Assembly: GCA_003453695.1 (NCBI GenBank)
Contig: DMNK01000068.1
Span: forward strand, 36,429 to 45,511
Length of the DNA stretch: 9,083 nt
Reading direction: 5' to 3'
DNA from: Acidimicrobiaceae bacterium
GTDB taxonomy: Bacteria; Actinomycetota; Acidimicrobiia; Acidimicrobiales; UBA8190
Part shown: positions 1 through 5,120 of the stretch, one piece after another
Position numbering within the stretch: the first letter of the stretch is position 1
Layout: every line of letters starts with the position of its first letter
Program-made: the position numbers and the translations under genes
The notes under the pieces: generated by a model
Told to the model about the DNA's origin: nothing
Seen by the model: the letters and a program-made list of their open reading frames with translations, nothing else
Database searches by the model: none

Positions 1-492
1 ATCCCCGTCCACATGGTGGAGACCATCAACAAGGTGGTGCGCGTCCAGAGGCAATTGCTCCAGGAGTTCGGGAGGGAACCGACCGTCGAGGAGATCGCCG
101 GCAGGGTCGAGTTCCCCATCGAGCGGGTTCGGGAGATCCAGCGCATCAACCAGGACACGGTTTCGCTCGAGCAACCCATGGGCGACGAAGAAGACTTCAG
201 CCTGTCGGATCTCATCGAGGACCAGGGAGCCGAGGTTCCCGACGACGCGGCGACGCGTTCCATGTTGCACGCTGCCGTGCGTGAGGCCCTGGCGACGTTG
301 CCCAAGCGCGAGCGCGAGGTCATGGAGCTTCGATTCGGGTTGGAGGACGGTCGCGTGCGCACCTTGGAGGAAGTGGGCAAGGCCTTCGGCGTGACGCGTG
401 AACGCATCCGCCAGATCGAAGCCAAGACACTGGCCAAATTGCGGCACCCCAACGCCGCTCGTCCGCTCCGGGACTTCCTCGACGAGGTTTAG
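1..492 (+). CDS. rpoD: Primary RNA polymerase sigma factor (RpoD/SigA family), C-terminal part
   Basis: Partial gene: the frame is open from base 1, so the true start lies upstream, and 163 residues plus a TAG stop are visible. The window opens inside conserved region 3 with [11 protein letters not shown], the hallmark of group 1/2 sigma-70 factors, so the ATG at 13 is internal. Region 3 continues to about residue 65 (REPTVEEIA). Region 4 follows: [15 protein letters not shown], then the -35-recognising helix-turn-helix [25 protein letters not shown] and the usual LRHP end. The protein directs core RNA polymerase to -10/-35 promoters. The short acidic DFLDEV terminus is normal for RpoD. A primary factor is favoured over a group 2 paralogue because region 4 is canonical, but regions 1 and 2 are outside the window, so that choice is not proven. 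Confidence 0.95.
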   Translation: MPVHMVETINKVVRVQRQLLQEFGREPTVEEIAGRVEFPIERVREIQRINQDTVSLEQPMGDEEDFSLSDLIEDQGAEVPDDAATRSMLHAAVREALATLPKREREVMELRFGLEDGRVRTLEEVGKAFGVTRERIRQIEAKTLAKLRHPNAARPLRDFLDEV

Positions 493-493
493 C

Positions 494-513
494 CCCACCT
501 GGCGCAGCGTGGG
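494..513 (+). terminator. Hairpin after the sigma factor gene
   Basis: CCCAC at 494-498 pairs with GTGGG at 509-513, and CTG/CAG can extend the stem inwards around a one-base bulge. It begins two bases after the sigma factor stop. No T-tract follows, so it would be a U-less actinobacterial-type terminator at best. Confidence 0.35.
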
Positions 514-554
514 ACCGCGATAGTCTCCTCGGACCCATTTGGTGTGCGATCCAT

Positions 555-627
555 TCCGGGGTAGCTCAATCGGCAGAGCAAGCGGCTGTTAACCGCTAGG
601 TTGAGAGTTCGAGTCTCTCCCCCGGAG
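555..627 (+). tRNA. tRNA-Asn (anticodon GTT)
   Basis: A full cloverleaf folds by eye. The acceptor stem is TCCGGGG (555-561) with CCCCGGA (620-626). The D stem is GCTC/GAGC (564-567/576-579). The anticodon stem is AGCGG/CCGCT (581-585/593-597) around loop CTGTTAA, with anticodon GTT at 588-590. The variable loop has five bases. The T stem is GAGAG/CTCTC (603-607/615-619) with loop TTCGAGT. The discriminator is G627, as usual for tRNA-Asn. CCA is not encoded (GCGA follows), so it would be added after transcription. Confidence 0.97.
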
Positions 628-667
628 CGATCTTCTCGGAGCGATCTTCTGTGCGGAGCGATCTTCC
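623..667 (+). repeat. Three direct copies of a 14-bp unit overlapping the tRNA-Asn 3' end
   Basis: CGGAGCGATCTTCT occurs at 623-636 and again directly adjacent at 637-650. A third copy with 13/14 identity (last base C) lies at 654-667 after three extra bases. The first five bases of copy 1 (CGGAG) are the end of the tRNA acceptor strand plus the discriminator. The third copy runs into the perfect 10-bp palindrome CTTCCGGAAG (663-672). Confidence 0.85.
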
Positions 668-705
668 GGAAGCAGCCTCCAGTCACTCCGGAAGGTCTCC
701 GATCA

Positions 706-1203
706 TCAGCCGGTCGGAGCTCCCTCCACTTGGCCCGTGCGACGCGAGAGGTCAAGGCTGAAAGCCCTGGCTTCGGGATAGTGGCCGTAGAACTCGATTC
801 GGTCGTAACCCCGTGCCACGTAGAGGGCCTCGGCCTCGGGCTGACGGGGGCCGGTCTCCAAGATCAAACGGACATAACCCGCCTCCCAGGCGGCATCTTC
901 GAGTATGCCGAGTATTCGGGCCGCCAGGCCGCGCCGGCGGTAGGCGGGGTGTGTCCACATTCGCTTCACTTCGCACGTCGTCTGGTCGTAGCGACGGAAG
1001 CCTCCACCGGCAGCCGTGGTCGGCCCATCCATCAGGACGACGAACAACCCTGACGGAGGATCGAACTCGTCCTGGCTGGCCCTGGTCATCTCGGCGTTCT
1101 CGCCGTATCGGGAGTCGTACTCCTGGGCCAGACCAGACAACAACGGCCTCACCTCAGCGTCGCCCATTCCGACTCGCCGCAAATCCATCGCTTCGATACT
1201 CAC
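706..1203 (-). CDS. GNAT family N-acetyltransferase
   Basis: A 165-residue protein, close to the usual size of a single-domain GNAT. It would transfer an acetyl group from acetyl-CoA to an amine. The acetyl-CoA pyrophosphate-binding motif A is clear: VKRMWTHPAYRRRGLA (about residues 79-94), with the R/Q-x-x-G-x-A loop RRRGLA, followed by the helix ARILGILEDAAWEAG. Motif B is YVRLILETG, then the C-terminal ALYVARGYDRIEFYG segment where family members carry the catalytic or solvent-facing Tyr. The start is GTG at 1201-1203; an in-frame ATG five codons later is an alternative, and neither has a strong ribosome site. Substrate unknown. The gene stands alone and ends 79 bp from the tRNA-Asn, convergent with it. 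Confidence 0.92.
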   Translation of the reverse strand: MSIEAMDLRRVGMGDAEVRPLLSGLAQEYDSRYGENAEMTRASQDEFDPPSGLFVVLMDGPTTAAGGGFRRYDQTTCEVKRMWTHPAYRRRGLAARILGILEDAAWEAGYVRLILETGPRQPEAEALYVARGYDRIEFYGHYPEARAFSLDLSRRTGQVEGAPTG

Positions 1204-1477
1204 CGAATGTCAGGTGTTCTGCATCCGGATACTCTGGGTGCCCGGCGGCATCAGCAGCAGATCGCGATCAGCCATCGCCGTGCTGGACTGTCCTAGCGGG
1301 CCGCTGTTGCCTCAATCTCGACCTTCAGCTGGGGAAATGCCAGTCTCGAAACCCCGGCCCGAACACGCTGGAGGGGGCGGGGCAGCTCACAAGGCCGGGG
1401 CGACGACCCGGATCAGTCAGGACCGCTGTTTGCCGCAATTCCGCCGACCACGCAGGTGTGCGCCCCCGGCGCATGCA
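1204..1477. other. Intergenic stretch with no recognisable gene
   Basis: 274 bp between the GNAT gene and the small basic protein gene. The long plus-strand frames crossing it read through the antisense of both neighbours and show no domain. I found no tRNA fold and no strong hairpin. It should hold the GNAT promoter (minus strand), which I cannot pin down. Confidence 0.5.
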
Positions 1478-1615
1478 TTACTGCTGGGTCGGGGCGATCC
1501 GCTTACGGTGCTTCGGAGTGAACCCCTTCTTGGCCTGCTTGGCCGCCCGCTTCTCCTTTACCGAGCGGCCAGACTTCTTCGAATGACCTGAGGGCATCGA
1601 CCGGTCATGCGGCAT
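1478..1615 (-). CDS. Small, highly basic hypothetical protein (45 aa)
   Basis: An ATG at 1613-1615 opens a 45-codon frame ending in TAA at 1478-1480. The ribosome site GAGAGG lies five bases before the ATG. The protein begins MPHDRSMPSGHSKK and contains KEKRAAKQAKKGFTPKHRKR. Nearly a third of its residues are Lys or Arg, there are few hydrophobic residues, and the end is polar (APTQQ). Short Lys/Arg-rich proteins with an SxKEKRAAKxAK core are, from memory, common unannotated genes in high-GC actinobacteria. No function is assigned; binding nucleic acid or ribosomes is a guess from charge alone. ATG at codon 7 is a weaker start with no ribosome site. Confidence 0.7.
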   Translation of the reverse strand: MPHDRSMPSGHSKKSGRSVKEKRAAKQAKKGFTPKHRKRIAPTQQ

Positions 1616-1802
1616 GGCGTCCTCTCGTCGTTGGTCTCATGACAAGTCTCTCACCTCGAGGCGGAGAGTGATGGCCTCGACCTGCATCCTGTATCGCTCT
1701 GGCCTGGTAATCCGGGCGGTTGGCCCGACTGGCCCGACCCTCGTCATCGGACACGGTCCGGCCTTAGTCTGCGAGACCACCGGCGAGATGGCCTCTAGGC
1801 CG

Positions 1803-1819
1803 CCAGGTCAGGACCCTGG
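1803..1819 (-). terminator. Weak hairpin downstream of the SHOCT gene
   Basis: CCAGG (1803-1807) and CCTGG (1815-1819) form a 5-bp stem around a seven-base loop, 17 bp beyond the SHOCT gene stop at 1836. There is no T-tract, so the terminator role is tentative. Confidence 0.25.
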
Positions 1820-1835
1820 GCACCAGTAGTCGTCG

Positions 1836-2507
1836 CTAGATCCGGCTGAGCAGGTCGTCTTTCTTCGTCTGGAACTCGGCTTCGGTGATGACACCAGAGT
1901 CACGAAGTTGTGCCAACTGGCGCAGCTTGGTAGCGGCATCGTCCGCTGGCGATCCGGGGCCAGCCACAGGACCGGTCGTTTCAGCCGTCGCCGCACGCGG
2001 CTGTGCCGCATCTGCCTGGAAGAAGGTTGTCTTCACGAACCTGCATACAATCCATGTGAGGACGATCCCGGCAATGACGGCGAAGATCTCTCCGAGGGGA
2101 GTCCATGTCAGCCAGGGGGCGGTGCCACTGACCATGACTGGTGCGAAGATGCTGACGAACATGACGGCAAGCCAGATGCCACCCGCACCCAGGCCTAGGA
2201 CGGTCCACGCAACTCGATCAGTGACCTTGGCGCGGATCCCCTGCATCGCCGCCGACAGGACGATCGCCATGGCGATCAAGTTCCAGATCCAGCCCGAGTA
2301 CGCCGCTACGGGCGCATGTTGATAGGTGTAACCGGTGGCAGTCCCCGACGTACTGACGAAATCCGGACTGAAGATGCTGCCGAAGATGCCGCTTATGACA
2401 AGGGACACAAAGGCGACTGCCGTCATCAGGTAGGCGTAGCCGAGACCGGGTGCCGCGCGATCGCGCCTCGCATCGGTATCCGGCACGCTGTGATCGAGGA
2501 GAGCCAT
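1836..2507 (-). CDS. Four-helix membrane protein with C-terminal SHOCT domain
   Basis: 223 residues from ATG 2505-2507, chosen because a near-perfect ribosome site, AAGGAGGT (2513-2520), sits five bases upstream; an upstream start would add seven residues. Four hydrophobic segments are visible at about residues 24-46, 68-88, 100-123 and 138-160. The loop between the first two is polar, rich in Gly/Thr/Ser/Tyr and probably outside the cell. A low-complexity Ala/Pro/Thr linker (about 165-192) leads to a SHOCT domain at 194-222 (LRQLAQLRDSGVITEAEFQTKK). SHOCT is a short helical module found at protein termini, thought to mediate oligomerisation. Its role here is unknown. It is preceded by a GGGAC dyad and followed by a weak hairpin, so it is probably transcribed alone or as the second gene after the neighbour at 2613-2927. 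Confidence 0.85.
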   Translation of the reverse strand: MALLDHSVPDTDARRDRAAPGLGYAYLMTAVAFVSLVISGIFGSIFSPDFVSTSGTATGYTYQHAPVAAYSGWIWNLIAMAIVLSAAMQGIRAKVTDRVAWTVLGLGAGGIWLAVMFVSIFAPVMVSGTAPWLTWTPLGEIFAVIAGIVLTWIVCRFVKTTFFQADAAQPRAATAETTGPVAGPGSPADDAATKLRQLAQLRDSGVITEAEFQTKKDDLLSRI

Positions 2508-2562
2508 GGCCGACCTCCTTCCATCCACACATCGAGAATGGCCTGAAACGGGTGACCCGAAC

Positions 2563-2577
2563 AGGGACCTTGTCCCT
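2563..2577 (-). promoter_or_regulatory. GGGAC/GTCCC dyad upstream of the SHOCT gene
   Basis: Read on the minus strand this is AGGGACAAGGTCCCT, a dyad of two 6-base arms around a three-base centre, 55 bp before the SHOCT gene start. It resembles the actinobacterial DevR/DosR box (GGGAC...GTCCC) but is one base shorter in the middle. A related GGACAAGGCCC sits upstream of the next gene. Confidence 0.4.
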
Positions 2578-2612
2578 AGGCCCAGGCGGAGGTCCTGCCT
2601 GCCCGACGAACG

Positions 2613-2927
2613 TCAGAAAAGGGAGTTCCCCGCCTCGACGTCCCGGATGCCTTCCTGGAGATGGAGGGATGGGATGATGTGGACCCGATTCCATTGGGAA
2701 AGCCGGGTCTGGTTCAGGAAGTCGTCCAAATTCTCCGAGCGCTCGGTCTCGACGATCACGACCGTGGTGTGTTCGCGGTTCACGAAGGGTCCAGCCAGGA
2801 TGTTGACCGAGTTCTGCTCGGCGATCTTCGGGATTTGCGGCGCTATGTCAAGAAGCAGCGTCCTGGTCCTGGCGTTGCTCGTAGGGCAGACCTCTGGCGA
2901 GTGGACTCCAAGCACGACGTAGTGCAT
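2613..2927 (-). CDS. Hypothetical protein, possible dimeric alpha/beta-barrel fold
   Basis: 104 residues from ATG 2925-2927, with AGGAGG four bases upstream. It starts MHYVVLGVHSPEVCPTSNA and has an alternating pattern: a beta strand (YVVLGVH), a helix (RTLLLDIAPQIPKIAEQ), two strands (SVNILAGPFV and HTTVVIVETE), a helix (NLDDFLNQTRLSQW) and a last strand (RVHIIPS). This beta-alpha-beta-beta-alpha-beta order fits ferredoxin-like dimeric barrels such as the DUF3303 or muconolactone-isomerase type, but I recognise no named family with certainty. A conserved-looking EVCPTSNA segment near the N-terminus has a Cys that could be functional. The gene lies 105 bp upstream of the SHOCT gene on the same strand. 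The two may be co-regulated because both carry the GGACAAGGYCC motif. Confidence 0.75.
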   Translation of the reverse strand: MHYVVLGVHSPEVCPTSNARTRTLLLDIAPQIPKIAEQNSVNILAGPFVNREHTTVVIVETERSENLDDFLNQTRLSQWNRVHIIPSLHLQEGIRDVEAGNSLF

Positions 2928-2964
2928 TTCTCCTCCTGTCGGGGTTCGGGAGTCCGGCGGGCCA

Positions 2965-2977
2965 GGGCCTTGTCCTC
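2965..2977 (-). promoter_or_regulatory. Second GGACAAGGYCC motif, upstream of the 2613-2927 gene
   Basis: On the minus strand this reads AGGACAAGGCCCT, sharing GGACAAGG(T/C)CC with the dyad at 2563-2577. It lies about 38 bp upstream of the gene's ATG, a position that suits an activator or repressor site. Confidence 0.35.
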
Positions 2978-3016
2978 GATCGGCCGGTCACGGCGCACTT
3001 CGACCGTGCTCCCCTC

Positions 3017-3041
3017 AATATTCTATCAGTGATAGATTATT
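3017..3041 (+). promoter_or_regulatory. tetO-like operator (25-bp near-perfect palindrome)
   Basis: The core TCTATCAGTGATAGA (3022-3036) is a perfect dyad around G3029. It extends to 3017-3041 with a single mismatch (T3021/T3037). It is an AT-rich island in GC-rich DNA and ends just before the candidate start codons of the TetR gene. The 14 bases CTATCAGTGATAGA also occur in the classical tetO2 operator (known from memory). Autorepression by the adjacent regulator is the natural reading. Confidence 0.8.
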
Positions 3042-3054
3042 GATGGATGGTCGA

Positions 3055-3720
3055 ATGTCAAGGGGTCCCGCCGCCGTGACGGAGCCAGCGGAGGAACGAC
3101 CCTCACCGAGGGAGCGACGGCACCTCGCTCGCCGTGAACAGATACTGACGGTTGCATGGGAGCTCGCTCGGCGGGACGGCGTCACCGGCATCTCCCTGCG
3201 GGAGTTGGCTGACCGCGTCGACCTCCGCCAGCCCTCCCTGTACAGCTACTTCCCGTCCAAGGCCGACCTCTACGACGCCATGTTCGCCGAGGGTTTCCAG
3301 GAGCTGGTCGACGAGCGCGAGCAGATGGTCTTGGATTCTGATCCAGGCGTCGCCCTGCGCCAGGGCTGTCGCCACTTCGTCGAGTTCTGCACCCGCGACC
3401 CCGTTCGCTACCAACTGCTCTTTCAGCACAGCATCCCCGGATTCGCCCCCTCCGAGGCCTCCATGGAGATCAGCCGTCGGGCCCTGGGTTTTCTGCAGGA
3501 CTGGCTGGAGGCAGCCGGGGTCACCGGCCCGGTTGGGCTGGACCTGATGCGAGCCATGCTGCTCGGTGTCGCTGGTGAACAGATTGCCAACGAGCCGGGC
3601 GGGTCCCGATGGACCCGCTTTACCGATGATCTCGTGGGTGCAGCAGTAGAAATCGCTCGCCGTCGGGAGACCGCACCTCGATCATCCCGGAACCACAGAA
3701 AAGGAAGATCGCGTGCCTGA
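3055..3720 (+). CDS. TetR/AcrR family transcriptional regulator
   Basis: 221 residues from ATG 3055. Other in-frame starts are TTG 3040, ATG 3043 and GTG 3076; 3040 and 3043 abut or nearly touch the operator and 3076 has AAGGGG upstream, so the exact start is uncertain. The N-terminal DNA-binding domain (about residues 20-75) is clear: RREQILTVAWELARRDG, then the helix-turn-helix ISLRELADRVDLRQPSLYSYF and the KADLYDAMF helix. The C-terminal ligand-binding and dimer half (about 80-205) has a helical pattern typical of TetR_C families, and a basic tail follows. The recognition helix carries QPSLY, like QPTLY in tetracycline repressor TetR. The gene overlaps the next by eight bases, so it probably controls its own operon with the VOC protein. 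Ligand unknown. Confidence 0.93.
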   Translation: MSRGPAAVTEPAEERPSPRERRHLARREQILTVAWELARRDGVTGISLRELADRVDLRQPSLYSYFPSKADLYDAMFAEGFQELVDEREQMVLDSDPGVALRQGCRHFVEFCTRDPVRYQLLFQHSIPGFAPSEASMEISRRALGFLQDWLEAAGVTGPVGLDLMRAMLLGVAGEQIANEPGGSRWTRFTDDLVGAAVEIARRRETAPRSSRNHRKGRSRA

Positions 3721-4111
3721 GATCACCGGATCCGTGCACCACATCAACGTGAGTGTGTCGGATCTGGAACGGAGCCGCGATTGGTACCAAGGACTCTTCG
3801 GGCTCCAGGAGCTTGCGCGTGTTTCCGACCAGGCCGGGGCCTGGTCGAAGGTGATACTGCGTCACCCCTCAGGCCTCTTGTTCGGATTGACTATGCACGT
3901 CATGAACGACTCCAAGCCATTCAGCGAATGGTTGTGTGGATTCGACCACGTCGCCCTGACCGTGGAGAGCTCGGAGGCAGTTCGCTTGTGGAGCGCACGC
4001 TTGAAGGAACTCGGAATCGACGCTTCTGAGATCAAGACGACACCATTGGGATCGCTCATCACCTTTCGCGACCCCGATAGCATCCAATTCGAGCTCTTTG
4101 CCCCGCATTGA
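3713..4111 (+). CDS. VOC (glyoxalase/extradiol dioxygenase fold) protein
   Basis: 132 residues from GTG 3713, overlapping the tetR stop by eight bases, with AAGGA upstream (AAAAGGAAGATCGC). Two beta-alpha-beta-beta-beta modules are visible. Module 1 begins VHHINVSVSDLERSRDWYQGLFG (about residues 8-30), a signature for the vicinal-oxygen-chelate fold; module 2 begins GFDHVALTVE (about 76-85). Likely metal ligands are His9 or His10, His79 and Glu127 (in IQFELFAP). The second-module metal site therefore looks complete, while the usual Glu or His on the fourth strand of module 1 is not obvious. VOC enzymes act as lyases, isomerases, dioxygenases or antibiotic-resistance proteins; the substrate here cannot be told. 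Translational coupling to TetR suggests it handles the compound sensed. Confidence 0.9.
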   Translation: MPEITGSVHHINVSVSDLERSRDWYQGLFGLQELARVSDQAGAWSKVILRHPSGLLFGLTMHVMNDSKPFSEWLCGFDHVALTVESSEAVRLWSARLKELGIDASEIKTTPLGSLITFRDPDSIQFELFAPH

Positions 4112-4197
4112 GCCAGGGCGATTGGTCGGGTTCACGGACCACGGAGTGAACAGCCCACACGACCCGTTCAGCGAGTATCGGAGCTGGCATGGGGGGC

Positions 4198-4232
4198 GGC
4201 CTCGGGCACCCGCTAGGTTTGAGTCCGAGGCC
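4198..4232 (+). terminator. Hairpin between the VOC and cupin genes
   Basis: GGCCTCGG (4198-4205) pairs perfectly with CCGAGGCC (4225-4232) across a 19-base loop, 87 bp after the VOC stop and 40 bp before the cupin start. It lacks a T-tract. It could be a partial terminator or an RNA-processing or stability element that sets cupin levels. Confidence 0.4.
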
Positions 4233-4258
4233 TTCTCGAGAGAAGCCCCCTCGGTGCG

Positions 4259-4265
4259 AAAGGAG
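4259..4265 (+). promoter_or_regulatory. Ribosome binding site of the cupin gene
   Basis: AAAGGAG lies six bases before TTG 4272-4274. It decides the start: longer in-frame readings back to TTG 4098 have no ribosome site and add 58 residues without family resemblance. Confidence 0.7.
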
Positions 4266-4271
4266 CTTCTG

Positions 4272-4658
4272 TTGCAGATCGTGCCTAGACCGCCTTCATC
4301 CAGGGGGCCGGCCCAGTTGTTCACCGGCGAAGTCTGGGTCGATCCCATCGCCCGCGGTGAACAACCGGCACGGATCAACGTGAGTGCCGTGCATTTCAAC
4401 CCCGGTGCGCGTACTGCCTGGCACGCCCACGCCCTCGGTCAAACCCTGTATGTCACCGACGGCCGTGGCCTGGTGCAGTCACGTGGCAGGCCGGTAGTCG
4501 AGATCCGAACCGGCGACGTGATCTTCACCCCTGATGGCGAAGAACACTGGCACGGCGCCACACCTGACCACTTCATGACGCATCTCTCGATGACCGAGGG
4601 CGACCCCAGCTGGGGCAGCCTCGTCACCGACGAGGAGTACCGAGGCGGCGCAGGCTGA
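4272..4658 (+). CDS. Small cupin, manganese hydroxynitrile lyase-like
   Basis: 128 residues from TTG 4272, matching the usual length of about 130 for this single-domain group. The cupin core runs from residue 37 to about 107. Motif 1 is GARTAWHAHALGQTLYV and motif 2 is RTGDVIFTPDGEEHWHGA. Predicted metal ligands are His51, His53, Gln57 and His92, with His104 in MTHLSM; these align, from memory, with the manganese ligands and active-site His of the cupin hydroxynitrile lyase from Granulicella (GtHNL). The ending VTDEEY is also typical. Many relatives sit beside carboxymuconolactone decarboxylase-like or oxidoreductase genes, and their natural reaction is mostly unknown, so the lyase name marks kinship and not function. 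It follows the tetR-VOC pair after 160 bp and is convergent with arsR (33-bp gap). Confidence 0.88.
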   Translation: MQIVPRPPSSRGPAQLFTGEVWVDPIARGEQPARINVSAVHFNPGARTAWHAHALGQTLYVTDGRGLVQSRGRPVVEIRTGDVIFTPDGEEHWHGATPDHFMTHLSMTEGDPSWGSLVTDEEYRGGAG

Positions 4659-4691
4659 CAGATCGCCAGCGCCCGGTGCGGCCTCGCCCCT

Positions 4692-5042
4692 TCAACGTCC
4701 GCCCAGGAGCCTCCGCAGGGTCGCCAAGCGATCCGGAACGATCCGCCACCAGATCCACTTGCCGCGGCGGTCCCCCACGATGAGGCCTGCCTCGGACAGC
4801 ACCCGGGTGTGATGCGAGATCGTGGGTTGGCTCTTCCCGAGCGGAACCTCCAGGTTGCAGCTGCACGCCTCGCCCTGGGCGGCCACGATCGACAACAGCC
4901 GTAAGCGAACCGGGTCGGCCAGCGCGGCGAGGACCTGGGCCAGGTCGTCCGCTTCGCCTGGTGAGAGCGGGGCTTCGGTGAGGGGATCGCAGCACAGCGC
5001 ATCGGAGGAGAGCGCAGCTTTAGCGACGGATCGAGCGGGCAT
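4692..5042 (-). CDS. arsR: ArsR-family arsenite-responsive repressor
   Basis: 116 residues from ATG 5040-5042, with GGGAGG six bases upstream. The winged helix spans about 30-112: LAQVLAALADPVRLRLL, then the helix-turn-helix GKSQPTISHHTRVLSEAGLI and the wing GDRRGKWIWWRI. Four cysteines are placed as sensors: vicinal Cys17-Cys18 near the N-terminus, and Cys60 and Cys62 in EACSCNLE at the DNA-binding helix. This N-terminal CC plus helix Cys layout matches the Corynebacterium glutamicum ArsR type of arsenite site, as I recall, more than the CxC-only E. coli type. As(III) binding would release DNA. It is divergent from arsI with 78 bp between the start codons, and it should control both promoters. 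Confidence 0.94.
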   Translation of the reverse strand: MPARSVAKAALSSDALCCDPLTEAPLSPGEADDLAQVLAALADPVRLRLLSIVAAQGEACSCNLEVPLGKSQPTISHHTRVLSEAGLIVGDRRGKWIWWRIVPDRLATLRRLLGGR

Positions 5043-5054
5043 GCGAACCTCCCA

Positions 5055-5083
5055 TTGACAGCCGTCGATGCGACGAGGATACT
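5055..5083 (+). promoter_or_regulatory. arsI promoter (sigma-70 type)
   Basis: A perfect -35 TTGACA (5055-5060) and a -10 GATACT (5078-5083, 4/6 matches to TATAAT) are separated by the ideal 17 bp. Transcription should start near 5090, giving a leader of about 30 bases before ATG 5121. The spacer holds the dyad CGTCG-ATG-CGACG (5063-5075). Confidence 0.65.
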
Positions 5084-5109
5084 ATAGATCGACGTCCATC
5101 GATCCACAA
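5081..5109 (-). promoter_or_regulatory. arsR promoter, overlapping the arsI promoter
   Basis: On the minus strand TTGTGG (5109-5104) and TATAGT (5086-5081) are separated by 17 bp. Its -10 overlaps the arsI -10, and its spacer is largely the 18-bp inverted repeat at 5087-5104. Confidence 0.55.
5087..5104. promoter_or_regulatory. Candidate ArsR operator (inverted repeat)
   Basis: GATCGA (5087-5092) and TCGATC (5099-5104) flank CGTCCA. The dyad covers the predicted arsI transcription start and the spacer of the arsR promoter, so one bound dimer could block both. The dyad at 5063-5075 may be a second site. Confidence 0.5.
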
Positions 5110-5120
5110 GGAGCCCTTCC

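Noticed and set aside
519..554. Promoter for tRNA-Asn (GATAGT at 519-524)
   Set aside because: No acceptable -35 box at 16-18 bp, so the signal is too weak to report.
489..755. Minus-strand frame containing GGETRTLNLAVNSRLLCRL
   Set aside because: This is the well-known false protein read from the antisense strand of tRNA-Asn; it has no domain.
1016..1591. Plus-strand frames (813-1586, 1016-1591) over the GNAT and intergenic region
   Set aside because: They run antisense to the GNAT and the small basic gene and show only Arg/Pro-rich sequence with no domain.
4098..4271. 58-residue N-terminal extension of the cupin from TTG 4098
   Set aside because: No ribosome site, no family resemblance, and it exceeds the usual family length; TTG 4272 fits both criteria.
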